From positions 1,488,001 to 1,552,000 of the forward strand of contig NC_057322.1 in the NCBI RefSeq assembly GCF_000687475.1: a stretch of 64,000 nt of DNA, in the 5' to 3' direction. The translations under genes and the position numbers were made by a program. This document shows positions 10,066 to 22,750 of this stretch, in pieces. The notes under the pieces are model-generated. The model was not told the DNA's origin and did not search any database. It worked only from the letters and a program-made list of their open reading frames with translations. Numbering within the stretch: position 1 is the first letter of the stretch; the number at the start of each line of letters is the position of its first letter. The stretch is from Ustilaginoidea virens (taxonomy: Eukaryota > Ascomycota > Sordariomycetes > Hypocreales > Clavicipitaceae).

Positions 10066-11637
10066 TTTTCTTTATTTTTCTTCTTTGCTTTTTTCTTTTC
10101 TTTCTTCTTTCTCCTCCTTTCGTTCTTTCTTTCTTGTCTTTTTGTCGGAACGGATGGGGAAGTCTTTATAATGGAACGGATAGAAATAAAGATGAAAAAC
10201 GCCAGAAAAGTTGGAAGAGAGGGGTTCCAGTTGGATCACGACTTGAGAGATTTATGTCTGGTGGGATCCAGCGATCCACAGGAGTCAGGTCAGGACCACC
10301 ACCGATCGACGGAGGGCGTCGGTGATGGATGGTGGTGCAGGTTGTGTTCGTGTTCGAATTTTGACTTTTGGGTTCTTTGCAGAGCCATTTGCAGGAGATG
10401 CAGTGCGCCGGTTCAGCTCACCGGGATATGCTGTGACGGCTTCGGCTTGTTGTTGTCCCTGTTTAGTGCGACATATTTGCCGAAGCCATCCGCAGGCTGG
10501 GCCGTTCTAACTTTTTTCGCGTCCAGATCTGGCACGCTAGGGAGTTGAGTCGTGCCGCCGGTATTTGCATTGTCAACCAACCAGACCAGAATTGACTCTC
10601 TCGGTGAGTTGACCCCAACGCTTGGCAGCGTAGCGCAGCGTAGCGCAGCGCAGCGCAGTGGACGACATGTCAGTGTGACAAGCTTGGCTAAAAACACCTT
10701 CGGCCTTTAGTCTTTTCCCGCGTGATCCCGGCCGAATGGAGTCTCCTCTACAGATATTCACTTTTCAACAAGTTTCATTCACTCCACTTATATTTCCTTT
10801 GGACGCAAAGGAGCCTTTCATTTCCAGCATGAAATCAACGACGACGGACCTCGAGGTGTTGTTACCGTAGGTACCAAAGGTCAGGTACCTGTGCGGAGCA
10901 CCTGTGCGGAGCTCCTGATGCTGGATCGATTGGTGGAGGCCAGGTGGCACGCCAAGAATAGCTTAGCGCGTCAACCTCTGGCCAGCAGGGCAGGTGCTTT
11001 CTTTCCCCATGCTGTGCTACGGCTGCATCTGCTGCACTGCATGTCCAGCATCCATCCGCCTTCCGCCTGGGCCTTGCCTTGCCCGCATTTCGAGGGCTGA
11101 CGGGGCCGGGAAACCGACCAGACCAGACCCATCTTTGACTCACCAAAGTCAATTATTGATTTCTTGTTTCCCTTTTGCTGGCCGCGCGCACCCTTTTGGC
11201 CGTTTGGGACAAGCTGTTACAGGAAAGGCGGCAAAAGAACATCTGCGCGTGCACAGCGGAAGCTTCCATCCCGTCGACTGGCTCCCTTCCGAATACCACG
11301 GCGAACCGAGCGCGTCGATCCCGAAGGAGGAGGATCCCTTGGACCTTTGTCTTCGAAGCGGAAAAAACAAAAAAAAAAAAGGCCTGGCTGACAGTTCGTT
11401 CCTGGAGCGGCATGCCATCGAACCACTGCCACTTGAGTCACCTTGCCACCGAATGAGATTCTAAATCGATCACGCACCCAACAATCGGGCTGTTGCCCCC
11501 TTATCTGCGATTCATGTACGTTGACGCTGTTTTTTTCCTTCCTCGTTGCCGTATCGCCTCGCGAGGGCTGCAGCAAATTTCAAAGCTGCCCTTGTCTACC
11601 GGACGACGGATATCACTGACCGTCACCTTCGGCACAG
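10066..11637. other. divergent promoter region of DYS1 and SNT1
   Basis: About 1.6 kb. Next to DYS1 it has a long CT-rich tract (10066-10142) and further on a GCGCA/GCGTA repeat (10627-10660). Paired AGGTACC words occur at 10868-10890. The first exon of SNT1 should lie near its right end, but I could not place it: no ATG there splices in phase to the acceptor at 11636-11637. Confidence 0.5.
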
Positions 11638-12865
11638 GGCGTCTAGGTATAGGTATGATCCGGATCGACGGTCTAGATCTCCCCGAGACAGGTCTGCAGA
11701 CCGCTTCGACAGGACCTCGCAGTATGGCGATAATGACCGTCGTCGCTCATCCGCGGAATCCAGGTCCAACTCGTCGGGATACCCACCTAACCGTGATGGC
11801 TTCGGGGACTCATTGAGGAGAGAGCCACCTCGAGGGCCCAAGGCCCTTGTTGACGCCCCAAGTGGTCCTAGGGGCGGCTTTACTGGCGACTTTCGTGGCC
11901 GGGGGCGCGGAAGAGGTGGCCGGACTTGGCCGCACCGTGACGAAAGCAGAGACCGGGGACGAGATCGCGACATGGAGTATAGGGATAGATATCGAGACGA
12001 ACGAAGCCGAGAGCGCGAGCGAGAGCGAGACAGGGACCGAGAGCGGGACCGAGAGCGAGATCGAGAGCGAGATCGAGAGCGAGAGCGGGACCGGGATCGG
12101 GATCGGGACTGGAGGGATCTGCGAGACTTCAGATCCCGCCGCTCGCCACCTGGGCGAGGACGAACACCTCCACGGGACTTTCGAGATAGAGAACGAGATG
12201 GTCCCCCGCTAGATGCCGACCGGTCGCGTCGCGGATCCCGAGACACCGGGCCTCCTTCTGCTGGCTCATCCAACTCTGACCCTGTCTTTGGGTTTCCGCC
12301 CTTTGGCCGCGGCGGCAGTTTTCTGCGTGGCCGAGGAAGAGGCGGTAGAGGAGACTGGCCATCCGACCGAGGTCGAGGTCGGACACCGTACGATGACCGC
12401 AACGATCGCTATCCCCGAAGTCGATCCCAAGAGGCGCGGTGGGTACGAGAGCGGGATGACCGTGATCGAGGCGATAGATACCCACCAGAGGCAGACGTAA
12501 GGCGCGATCTTCGCGATGACCCCCGCGACCGAACGGATCGCGACTTGATCCGTCCCAAGAAGGAAGGCAGACCCTCCATTTCTCACGAGCCATCGCTTCA
12601 GATTAGAGACGTATCTCCACCTCCTGTTGCACCCTCTGCGCCCGCCTTTGGATCGGTTCCTAGTCGCCAAGGGGGTGGCGGTGATGGTGCTGCAGCAGTT
12701 GCTGGTGGCACTGGCAAACCACCTCCTTCGGCCCCGCGAGCTCTTGCGGATCGGCCTGGTTCTGCTGGCAACCTAGCACCCAACGATACATCAACTCAAA
12801 GCAGTGCTCCGGCGAGAGCAGAAAGCCACGAGAGCCCTTCTATTCCGTTGGGACCTCGCGCACAG

Positions 12866-12903
<38 letters not shown>

Positions 12904-15412
12904 GCAGCAACAGCAGCAACAGCAGCAACAACAGCAGCAACAGCAGCAACAGCAGCAACGCCCTTCTAGCAAACAGTGGATCAATCCGGATCTGAAGAAG
13001 CCACCGTCCTCTCCTCAAATGATACGAGCTCAAAGCTTTTCGCAGACGGGATTTGGATCGCGACGCGGTAGCAAGGAAGTTGACCAGCATGTCGCCTCGA
13101 GACGAACATGGGGCAGTGATGCCGAAACTGACCTGCGAACATCTGGTTTTGGCAATAGAGCACGATCGAATTATAGTGCCGAACCAGGAGAGATTACTCT
13201 AAAATCTGAAATGGAGAGGGACTCTGACATGTCAGAGAAGACAAGAAAATCTGCTGCATCTTCTACAACCCATCAAGCTTTGAAAGAGGGCACAGGTACA
13301 TCAAGTCAACTATTCGACAAAGCAGAGAATGCCCCCAAAAGAACACGAAAGCCCCCTGCTGTCAGCGTCGTGCGGTTTTCTCTTCCCCCAAGGACCACCT
13401 TCCTTGAACAAGACTCGGAGTCGGACGACGATGAAGATATGGCCGACTATTTCGCCATGGAGATTGAAAAGACGGAAACGGAACTAAGCAAGTTGCCGCA
13501 GCCAAGTCTGCCTCTCGAGGTCGTGGCAAGGTACGCCGCGCTGTCTCATGGAGCAATGGCACGGATCTTGAACGAAAGCGAAGGTTTGACTGAAATTCTG
13601 GGGTCCATCTCTGAAGGTGTTGTCGCTGCTTCATCGACCAAGGGCGAGGACGGCCCTACCGTCAACCAAGACGTAGAAGTGCCTACCGGGGAAGAGACAG
13701 CGGAGCCAACGAAGCGGAAGCCTACAATGGAACCTGACGAGGTTACAGCCAAGCCCCAGTCAGCGACTACCACTCTGGGGGAATCAAGCGCCAAGGGTGA
13801 AAAAATAGGTACTGATGGCCCGCCAGCACCCTCAATACCGGCCAGCGAAGCCCAGTCGAGGAACGGAAGTGTGAGCAAACCCTCATCTCGGCCAGTCTCT
13901 AGGTCAGGCTGTTCAACATCTGGGACGTCAGCTGCAGGGAAGGAGGGCTTCAAACTACCGTCGCAAGCTTTCGAATCAATGGTAGAGGCTCCCGACATTG
14001 CTTCCAAGCCTCCAAGCACCCCTTCACAGGTAGCGGACGAAGACGACGAAACCGAGTCCGAATTCGAGTCGTATATGGACGTGGAGACTGTCCGTCAATT
14101 CATGGCAACACCGCCAGTTGACAGCTTACCAGACTACAGCTGCGAGACGTGGACAAAGGACGAAGAGTTTATGGCTTCCTTGGACACTGATCCCCTCGTC
14201 GATGGATTCGTTACGGAACACCTGGAGAAGATTCATCTTGAGCAAGCCACAGGGCAGAAACGGCAGCAAAAGGCTTACGCAGACAACTACATTCATTATC
14301 TCGACTTCACCCTGTCCAGCGATCCTGCAGCAATCAAGAGCCGCGACAAGTTCTCTATAGCGGTACCAATGGTTGAAGCGGTTGAACAAGTGCCGTCGGA
14401 ACCAAAACCAGAAGGTCGCACCTCGGGAAGAAGGTTCGCCACGGAGCGCGATTTGGAACGCGTCTTGCAAGCGTCAATGCGGGAAGACGAGGAACGCAAG
14501 GAGCGGGAGTTGCGAGCTCAAAAGGAAAAGTTTCGCAGCGAAAAGGAGGCCATTATCCCGGAAATGCACTGGAACGCGGAGCAAAGAGCCAAGGCGCAAT
14601 ATGTTGATCGGTCCGGCTACACACCCCAAGATCGTCTGGTGGCGACGTGGCAGGTGCTGGCTCCGGTCAACAACTTTACCGAAGAGGAGAATGAACTTTT
14701 CGAGAAGCGCTATCTGGAGAACCCGAAGCAATGGGGCAAGATTGCAGAAGTCATGCCCAACCGCGATTTCGGCACCTGCATTCAGTACTACTACCTGATG
14801 AAGAAGGACCTCAACTTGAAAGAGAAGCTCAAGAAGCAGCCTAAGAGGCGGAAGAAGGGCGGACGAGGCAAGCAGAGATCCAGCGCCTTGGTGTCGGAGC
14901 TTGGCAACGGCGACGAGAACGAAGAGAGCCAGGACACGGGCGAAAACGGAGAAAGACGGAGGCCGCGTCGAGCTGCTGCTCCCACATGGGGCTTTGAGCA
15001 ACCGGCGACTGACAGCGAAAACGCCACGCCTGCAGGAACTCCAGGACGTCGCGTTGCATCAGCAGTCGCTCGAGGAGAGCAAGGTGACAAGGCGGACGGC
15101 AGGAAAGGTCGCAGGCGCGTAAAAGACAAGGACAAGGACAAGGACAGGGACAAGGACAAGGACAAGGATAAGGAGGGCAAAGCCGCCAAGGCCAATCAAG
15201 CCTTGCCCACGGCTGCCGGAGGTGGTTCTGTAAAGGGGAGGTCTCGGTCGAGCTCTCGAGTCCCACCAGACATGCCGGTCTTGATGCCATCAGATGCGGC
15301 GGGTCGCGTCTCAGGTGCTGCAGGTTTCGAGCAAGTCGTGCCTTCTGGCATCCACCCACCGTTGGCGGTGCACCAGCAGCCGCAGCCGCAGCCGCAGCCG
15401 CAGCAGCGAACA

Positions 15413-15444
<32 letters not shown>

Positions 15445-15457
15445 TCAGCATCAGCAT

Positions 15458-15489
<32 letters not shown>

Positions 15490-15547
15490 CCAGCAGCAGC
15501 AGCATCATCATCAGCATCAGCAGCAGCAGCATCAGCAGCAGCAGCAT

Positions 15548-15589
<42 letters not shown>

Positions 15590-15604
15590 CAGCAGCAGCA
15601 GCAT

Positions 15605-15651
<47 letters not shown>

Positions 15652-16678
15652 CCAGCAGCAGCAGCAACAGCTCCAGCTACAGCTACAGCAGCAGCTACAG
15701 CAACAGCAACAGCAACAGCAACAGCTACAGCAGCAGCATCAGCAGCCGCCGCCGCCGCCTCCTGTGCAGGTTCTGGAGCGTGGAAAACCAATAGCAGGCT
15801 CGTCAATGGCGGAGCTGATGGCGGCTCCCTCCCTGCGCCCAGAGCCGCCGACTCAGCCTGCAATGACCACATTCAATCTACAGCCTCAGAACGAACGAAA
15901 AGCTCCGGTGCAGGCCTCGAGTTACTGGAGTGTGTCGGAATCCAATGACTTTCCACTTCTGTTGAGATCATTTGGTTCCGATTGGACGGCAATTGCGGCT
16001 CACATGGGTTCCAAAACAGCCGTGATGGTACGTTTCTGCACACGAGTTTTTTTTTTTCCCCCCCTCCTCCGGTATCTGCCTGAACCCAACTGTCCGCTTT
16101 GTTTTTTTTTTTTCTTTAATTCCTTTTCCTATTGGTTTTTTTTTTTTCGTCTTGCTCACGTCTTTGGTTCTATTTGCGCGTCCCCCGTTCACTTATAATC
16201 ATTAACACTTGACGCAGGTTAAGAACTACTTCGCCCGGCAAAAGGATCAAGGCAAAGCGGAATGGGACGCTATTGTGGAAGATTCAGATGCCAAGCGAGC
16301 CAGAGGCGAGAAGCGGCCCGATCCACCACAACCAACCACGGGTGGCCGAGGACGCAGATATGACACTTCGTCTGCAGTTGGCTCGACACGGCCATTGGCT
16401 GTGGCACCAGGCATGGAGATGCACAACGAGCCAGCCCAACCCAAACTGGAGCCAGCCGGTCAACCTCCTCAGGCCCAACCTTTCCCTACTTACGGTGTGC
16501 CCATTGCCCAGGCTCCTCCTGCTCAGCAGCAGCCGGTGCCGCCTCCTGGCCAACAAACCGGACAGCAGCAACCCATGGCTATCCAACAGCACGTTGCCGT
16601 GTCCCAGTCTGCTTCTCAGGCCATGTCGCCGGGCTCTCGTCCTCTGCGCGCGCCTGTGCAAGCCTTTGGATTCGCCGA

Positions 16679-16709
<31 letters not shown>

Positions 16710-18908
16710 CAACAACAACAACAACAGCAGAAGCAGCCACAGCCACAGCCGCCGCCGCCGCCCCCGCCGCCGACGCAGCAGCAGCAGCAGCAGCGAGAAC
16801 GCGAGGTGGTTGCACAAGGCCAGCAGCCGAGAGTGCCTCTGCCGCCCAAGAGTGGCCCCGGCGCTGGTGGTGGTGGTGGTGGTGGTGGTGGCGGCGCAAG
16901 TCAAAGCCAGGTTCCCGAGCTTCGAGAGCAGCGACCGTTGATTGCTGCTCAGCCAATGCAGGCGGGACATTCTGATGTTATGCTAGACAGGCAACAGCGA
17001 GAGAGAGTTGGCGAGCGCGACCATCGGGAACGCGAACGAGAACACGCAAGAAAGCCTGAGCGACAGCAACCTCTGCGAATGAATTCCGAAGCCGAGCTGG
17101 CTCCTCAACGACACTACGAGGCTGCCTACGGCCATCGTCACCAGTCCAGTCTCGGCGGTCAAGGCCCGAGAGGGGAGCCATTGTCCTTGTCACGACCGCC
17201 GTCGCAGGATCCGTCTCGAGCCTCTGGCCATGGCGGGCAACCGTATCCGCCACCGATGCATCAGCAGCAGCAGCAGCAGCAGCAGCAGCCGCCTCACGCC
17301 ATCCGGGGCATGATGGAACACCCGTCTGCCATCAGATCCCCTCAATCAGGACCACAGTCAAGGCCAGTGTCGATGCAGCAGCAACATCATCAGCAGCAGC
17401 AACATCAACTGCATCAACATCAACATCAAAGTCAACCGCATCAACATCAGCCGCACCAGCAACAAATGCACCAGCACCAACCGCACCAGCATCAACCACA
17501 CCAGCGACAACCCCACCAGCAACAGCCGCATCAGCAACCACCTCATCAGCAACATCAACCGCACCCGCAGCATCAACTGCATCAACACCAACATCTCCAA
17601 CATCAACGGCCGGCTCATGGACAGCCGGTTCGAGACCCATATGGCCACGCACCGCCGACCGGCATGCCTGGTTCGACGCCCACCAGCGCTGCCAGCCGCG
17701 CCCCAGAGCCGCCTCGCAAGACATCCAACATCATGTCTCTGCTCAATGACGACCCCCCCCCTCCTCCCACCTCGAAACGAGTAAACGAAGTGTCGGCTGC
17801 GCCGTCCGGCCCGTCGGCAACACCTCCACCCCAGGGAATGGGCCGGCCGCCCCCGGTACCCGCGCCTGGACCGGCACCGGCGACCCCTTCGCAGATGCGC
17901 CGCGAGCCAGAGCCGCAATACCCTCCGTACGGACGAGCTTCGAGCGGCGCGTCGGCGATGCCATCGCTCAAGCCATCATCGTATGGAGGCTCGCCCAATC
18001 CGCCACCTCACCTGGGAGCGCCAAGACCCGGCGGCCTGGTGGAGCAGGTCCCCGTAGAGCGCGATCCCTACTACAGAGGTGGTCATCCCGGATACCAGCC
18101 GGGGCACCAGAGCGGCAACAACTCTCCTCAGACGTCGCATCGGTACCCGGCCGCTCAACCGGCGCAAGCCCAATACGCTCCACCTCAGAGCGGTTATCCC
18201 GCCTCATACGGGCAGCCACAGCAAGCTCATGCTTCCTCTCCTCCGCCTCAGTTCGGCGGCGCACCTGGGCCTGCATCAAGGACTCGGGAGATTCCTGCTC
18301 CTCCTCCGCCTCCTCCTGCCCCTACGGGCCGAGAAGGTGCTTGGCAACAACCGCCGCCACCCACAGGCTCGGCTGCTTGGCCGTCCCAGCCGCCGCCGCC
18401 GCCGCCGCCGCCGTCAAAGGCTTCGCAGGGCCCTCCGCAGACATCCTGGGGACCGCCATCGTCGACGCCCAAGCCGTCAACTCCCGCGCCAACCTGGTCA
18501 CCCGCGCCGCGCCCGCAGCACGTCGGCATGAGGGACGAGCGAGGCGCCCCCTCTGTGTACGGAGGCGCCCCGCAGCAGTCGCCTCCGCAGCACTCCATGC
18601 AAGGTCGATTCCACCAACCTGGTGCGCGCGCGCCGGAATCCATGCCGTCACCAAACCCTGGCTATCCGCGGTACGCTTCCACGCCTGGGCCAGGGCCGGG
18701 TCCAGGGCCAGGTCCTCCAAGAGACCCTCCCCGAAGCTACACCCCGGGAGGCTACGATGCCAGAGGTCCTCCCCCACCCCCAGGGCCCGGGTACGGCCCA
18801 GATCCCAGGGAATTGCAGATGAGGGACGCGAGGGACGCGAGGGATGCCATGGGCAGAGGCTTGCACGGGCGCGAATATGAGCGCCATCCAGATCGATACG
18901 GGCGGTAG
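11638..18908 (+). CDS. SNT1: Snt1/NCoR-like SANT-domain corepressor (Set3 complex)
   Basis: Two large exons, 11638..16027 and 16218..18908, about 2,360 residues. Order: RS/RD/RE dipeptide-rich N-terminus (to about 12500); a run of 32 glutamines (12863..12958); acidic middle; first SANT domain (about 14630-14830, FTEEENELFEKRYLENPKQW, FGTCIQYYYLMKK); basic linker with KD repeats; long Gln/His tract (15374-15752); second SANT domain (15910-16260, YWSVSESNDFPLLLRSFGSD) split by the intron inside VKNYFARQK; then a Pro/Gln/His-rich tail. Two spaced SANT domains are the Snt1/NCoR/SMRT plan; Snt1 scaffolds the Set3 histone-deacetylase complex in yeast. The start codon is unresolved: the first in-frame ATG is 11972, but RS-rich coding reaches back to the acceptor at 11637, so a short upstream exon is likely. 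Confidence 0.88.
12863..12958 (+). repeat. CAG/CAA tract coding 32 glutamines
   Basis: Pure Gln codons with interspersed CAA, inside SNT1 exon 1. The CAA interruptions are typical of a tract that is partly stabilised against slippage. Confidence 0.95.
15374..15752 (+). repeat. CAG-rich Gln/His tract in SNT1
   Basis: About 126 codons, nearly all CAG or CAA with scattered CAT/CAC (His) and CTA/CTC (Leu). It lies between the two SANT domains. Confidence 0.95.
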
Positions 18909-19733
18909 GGTGTCATGGAGAACCAGCCGCAGGTTGGAATGCATGCTGGGCAGCTGGCGCAGGGAAGATGGGATCATGTACATGGAAGCAGCACAGGTTG
19001 GAATGCATGCTGGGCAGCTGGCGCAGGGAAGATGGGATCATGTACATGGAAGCAGCACAGGTTGGAATGCACGCTGGGCAGCTGGCGCAGGGAAGATGGG
19101 GATCCTGTACATTCGAAGCGAAGGCGTCTGCTCTCTCTCTTTCTCTGTCTGTCGTGTCTGTCTGTCGTCTCTGCTTAACTCGCCCCTTTCTTGGTCATTT
19201 CCGTGGCATCTAGCTGGTTTTGGTTCAATGTGGAGCGGACCTGGATTCCTTGCATTATATACGGGTGCGTAGTGCGTGTCTGACCTTGTCATGATGGAAA
19301 GGCGCGTCCCGTCCCGGGGCATGGAGCCGGCATTGCCAGCGAACTACGGCGTTTGCGTGACGTGATTGTCCGTTGTAGGTTGACATTGTCGTTGCGTAAA
19401 CTGCAGCGTTTGCAGCCATTATACGTTGTAGGTCGGCATTGTCGTTGTGTAGAACTCTGCGTTTGCAGTCATTTATACGTTGCCGCTATACACTTCGTAC
19501 AAGGGTATCACGATGCTCGTAGACGCATTGCCGTCGGGGCTATCCCATCCACCATGCGTTGTTGCCGCACAAGTCCTACAAAATTACCGAGATGCTCGCA
19601 GACGCTCGCAGACGCCTTGCAGAAGGAGCTAGCCCCCCGGACAGACAAGACACAAGACACAAGACACAAACCACAACACACTCCCGTTTCCAACCCGAGC
19701 CCATCAGCCGCACACGCAGACGCGCAGACACGC
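18909..19733. other. 3' region of SNT1 and downstream spacer
   Basis: It contains a 64-bp tandem repeat (18931-19110), a TCTGTC-rich stretch (19135-19175) and repeated CGTTGTAGGT/CATTGTCGTTG words at 19372-19455. No gene is supported; it separates convergent SNT1 and the coiled-coil gene. Confidence 0.55.
18931..19110. repeat. 64-bp tandem repeat, about 2.7 copies
   Basis: Near-identical copies start at 18931, 18995 and 19059, each opening AGGTTGGAATGCA. It begins 23 bp after the SNT1 stop codon and so is probably transcribed in its 3' untranslated region. Confidence 0.9.
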
Positions 19734-21735
19734 CTACCCCAGGCCCATGCCTCCCAACCTGCTCCTCAGCGCCTCCTCCCGCCACGCCAACCTCTCCACC
19801 TCGCCCACCAGCATGGCCACTCGCCCCTGACAGGCCCTGCACCTGGCCTCCACGGAGGCCAGGTGCCCCTCGACGTGGCGGTATATGTCGTCCCTTTCCC
19901 GCTGCGCCGCCGCCGCCGCCGGCTCCCGCGGACCAGATGATGATGCCGCTGCCCCCGCGACCAGGGCTTCCAGGGCCTTGACGCGCGCCCCGGACGCGCG
20001 CTTCGCACACAGCAGCTGCGCCTCGGCGTGCTCGCAGCCCAGCAGGAGCTGGTGGCGATGGCGGAGCACCTGCTGGACGTGGGGGGGGATGGAGCTCGGG
20101 CGGGACGGATGGGACAGGGCGCTCGTGACGGATGCCTGGGGTTTTTTTCCGATACCGTTTGGGTTTTTCGCCTCGTTGGTTAGCGAGACGTCTTTGGACG
20201 GTGGGGGAAGAGAGGAGGAGGAGGAGGAGGAGGAAAGGAGGTGGTACGCTTGTGAGGGAGACTACGGCCCCCGGGGGGCGGAGGGGGTCCCGGGCCGAGG
20301 GGCGTGCGTGCGCGAGTCTGGTGTGCCAGCTGTGCAGGTGGGCGCGTCTGGCGCGTGCTGTTTGGTTTTGGAGCGGAGCGGTTGTGCTGGTTAGCGGCGG
20401 CGGTTGCTGCGAGAGGAGGAGAGGGCGAACCGGTCCGGGGGGGGGGGTCGCTGAATACCTAGGGAGCTGGCGGCGGAGCTGGCGGACGCATCGTCTGCTG
20501 GGTCGGGCTCGTCGTCGTCGTCGTCGGCTGCGCTGCTGCTGCTGGGTGACGCGAGGCGGTCTCGTCGCGGCCCCGGGGCCGAGCAGCCCGTGGCCCAGAG
20601 GCGGAACGTGCGAGGGGACACGCGGCCCGGGTCGCCTTCGTCGTCGGAGATGTCGTACGTTTCTGCTCCGCCGCCCGCCCGCCTGGTCAGCCAGCGCCTC
20701 CGGCGGTCGGGCCTGGGCCTGGGCCTGGGCCTGGTGCAAAAGACGCACCAAAAAGGCTTTCGCTCGGCTTACCTGCAAAGGAGGCCGGGTGGAGGCAGGG
20801 GCGTGTGCTTCCGTCGCGGACATGTGTCGCTGGCGCGACTGGATGCGCGCCTGTGCCTGGGCTGCCGCTCGTTCGCCGTCTGGGAGGCAAAGGGGCACAC
20901 ACCCCCGGGAGTGAGCAAGTGAAAACGGTTCGCACGCCCGCCCGTCGACCGGCTGCAAGCAGCAAAACTTACCCCGAGGGCAGAGGGTCCTGCTTGTCCC
21001 GGAGCCGCCGCGCCCACGGCCCAGAGGCGGCGCCTGCCCCGGCGCCGCTCATGGCCGCGTACGCAAACAGCGTGGAGTCGGCCGTGCCTTCCTGCTGCGG
21101 GGCCGTCTCGTCGGGCGCGTCCGGGTCCGGGTCCGGGTCAGGGTCAGAGTCAGGGTCATCGTGCCGCGCAACGGCCTCCGCCCCCTCCGTCCGCCAGCCC
21201 GGCCCCGCGCGTTCTGCAAATAATATGAGAAAATAAGAAAAAGCAAAAAAAAAGGCTCACACACACACACACACACACCTAGGACGGGATACCACCCCCT
21301 CACGGACGGCCCGCGCTCCGCGTCCGGGACCGGCCGCCGCGGCCCCTCCTGCACCACGGGGGGGTTGTCGTGTGCCGCCGCGGTGACATGTTCTGTCGGA
21401 ACGGGTCAGCGTGCTCGAGACGCGGCCTCCCGTGCAGAGAGTGGATTGTGCGGTGTGCTTGCCCGTCAGGCTGCTCTGCAGGGAAGGCGACCTGGCGCGC
21501 TGGCGTGCTGCTGCTCGTCCGCTGGTTAGCCCGTTTGCTCCGTTCCCTCTGGGGCGGGCTGCGACGCGTGCGACGGCGACAACTGACTGGCATATGGATC
21601 CGGCGGCGGCCTCGTCGGCTTGCTCATCCCCCATTCGTCGGCGGCGGAATCTGTCCAGCGCTCGTGTCGGTGGCCGCCGCTGCGGAAGAGGTCCCTCACG
21701 GCGGCTCGGGCGGCGTCTAGAGATTTGGAAAGCAT
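19734..21735 (-). CDS. unknown coiled-coil protein, gene model incomplete
   Basis: I do not recognise this gene. Splice-consistent exons: 21588..21735, 21279..21392, 20973..21213, 20773..20879, 20459..20662 and a last exon near 19734..20135. The first five keep phase. The last acceptor (20136) is one phase off, so a small exon or different junction near 20140-20460 is missing. Visible segments: N-terminal SLDAARAAVRDLF helix; an Asp/Pro repeat; ETYDISDDEGDP followed by VSPRTFRLWATG; a Ser/Asp-rich linker; and a C-terminal helix pair (VLRHRHQLLLGCEHAEAQLL, RVAMLVGEVERLAWREEAL) likely to form a coiled coil, ending in GLG. The intron at about 21214-21278 opens with a GT dinucleotide run. Exon 4 could also be read in another frame, which its phases do not support. 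Confidence 0.5.
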
Positions 21736-22354
21736 GGCCCCGCGGAATGGCTTTCCTGGTTCTCGCGAATGGGGTTGGGATGCTTCTCGTCTCTCGTCTC
21801 TCGTCTCTCGTCTCTCGTCAATGGGGTGGAAAAAGGCATGTGGCATGTGGCATGTGTGTGTCTGTGGGTTGAATGAATGCGCCGTCGCGTCGTCTTCCTC
21901 CTCTGCCGGGCCTTTTGTTTACATCCCGCGCGGCCAGCCCTGCCAGCTGGTGCATCTGTCCGGCGACTGGGTCCTTTCAGAGACTGAACAGACTGGGCAG
22001 AGACGGGGCAGACATACCTGGTGCTGCCGCTGCTTCGCATCTCAAGCATGCGTCACCCCTGTGCGAAGTCGCCGTCGTCCGTTCCGGCTTCCCCAAGGTC
22101 AAGCAAACCCTTCCGTCTTGCACGACGGATGGAACAAGACCGGGCAATTCTTGGGCCCGCTGAAACCCCAACAACCGGGACCGACTCTGGGACCGACTCT
22201 GGGATCGACTCTCATTCCGATATCAACAAATAACCAAGTCTTCATTTCGAGTTACACAGGCCCAGCCAAACTGCCGTCTCGTGTTGCACGTCCAACTCCA
22301 GCGCGTTTCAGCCGGCTGGCCACATATATTTGCTTACACGGATCCGCCAACGCC
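21736..22354. other. spacer upstream of the coiled-coil gene
   Basis: It holds a CTCGTCT heptamer repeat (21785-21820) and a 12-bp repeat of GGGACCGACTCT (22178-22210). No gene is seen; it presumably carries the promoter of the gene at 19734-21735 and the 3' end of RFC1. Confidence 0.5.
21785..21820. repeat. heptamer repeat (CTCGTCT)n
   Basis: Five tandem 7-bp units about 50 bp upstream of the start codon of the neighbouring minus-strand gene. Confidence 0.85.
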
Positions 22355-22705
22355 TCACTTCTTCCCCTTGCCCTTGGTCTTCGCCTTTCCTCGCCCCTTG
22401 GGCTTCTCGGTCTCGCCGTCATCGTCTGCCGCAGTCTTGGTGGCCTTCTTGGCAGCCTTCTTTTTGGGCTGCTTGATGTACTTGTCCTTCTTCAGGTCTG
22501 CCTCGTCATCTTCTGCGTCTGGCACCTCGGCCAAGTCGCCGTCGTCTTCCTCCTCCTCGATGGCTTCCTCCAAGTCCGGGGCTTCTTTGACCGGCTTCTT
22601 CGGGGCCACGACACTGCTTGCCTTCATAAACGGAACCGGGTGGCTCATGGCGTTGTATCTGGGAGTACACGTCAGTTTCGGCTGCGGTAAAAGAAAACGG
22701 AAGAA

Positions 22706-22750
<45 letters not shown>

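Noticed and set aside
14841..15872. Minus-strand Ala/Val/Asp-rich frame of 343 codons
   Set aside because: It is the complement of the CAG-rich tract of SNT1 and has no sequence other than repeat translation.
19576..20958. Minus-strand open frame of 460 codons
   Set aside because: High-GC shadow frame overlapping the exons of the coiled-coil gene; composition is Arg/Pro-rich without motif, while the other frame gives phase-consistent exons.
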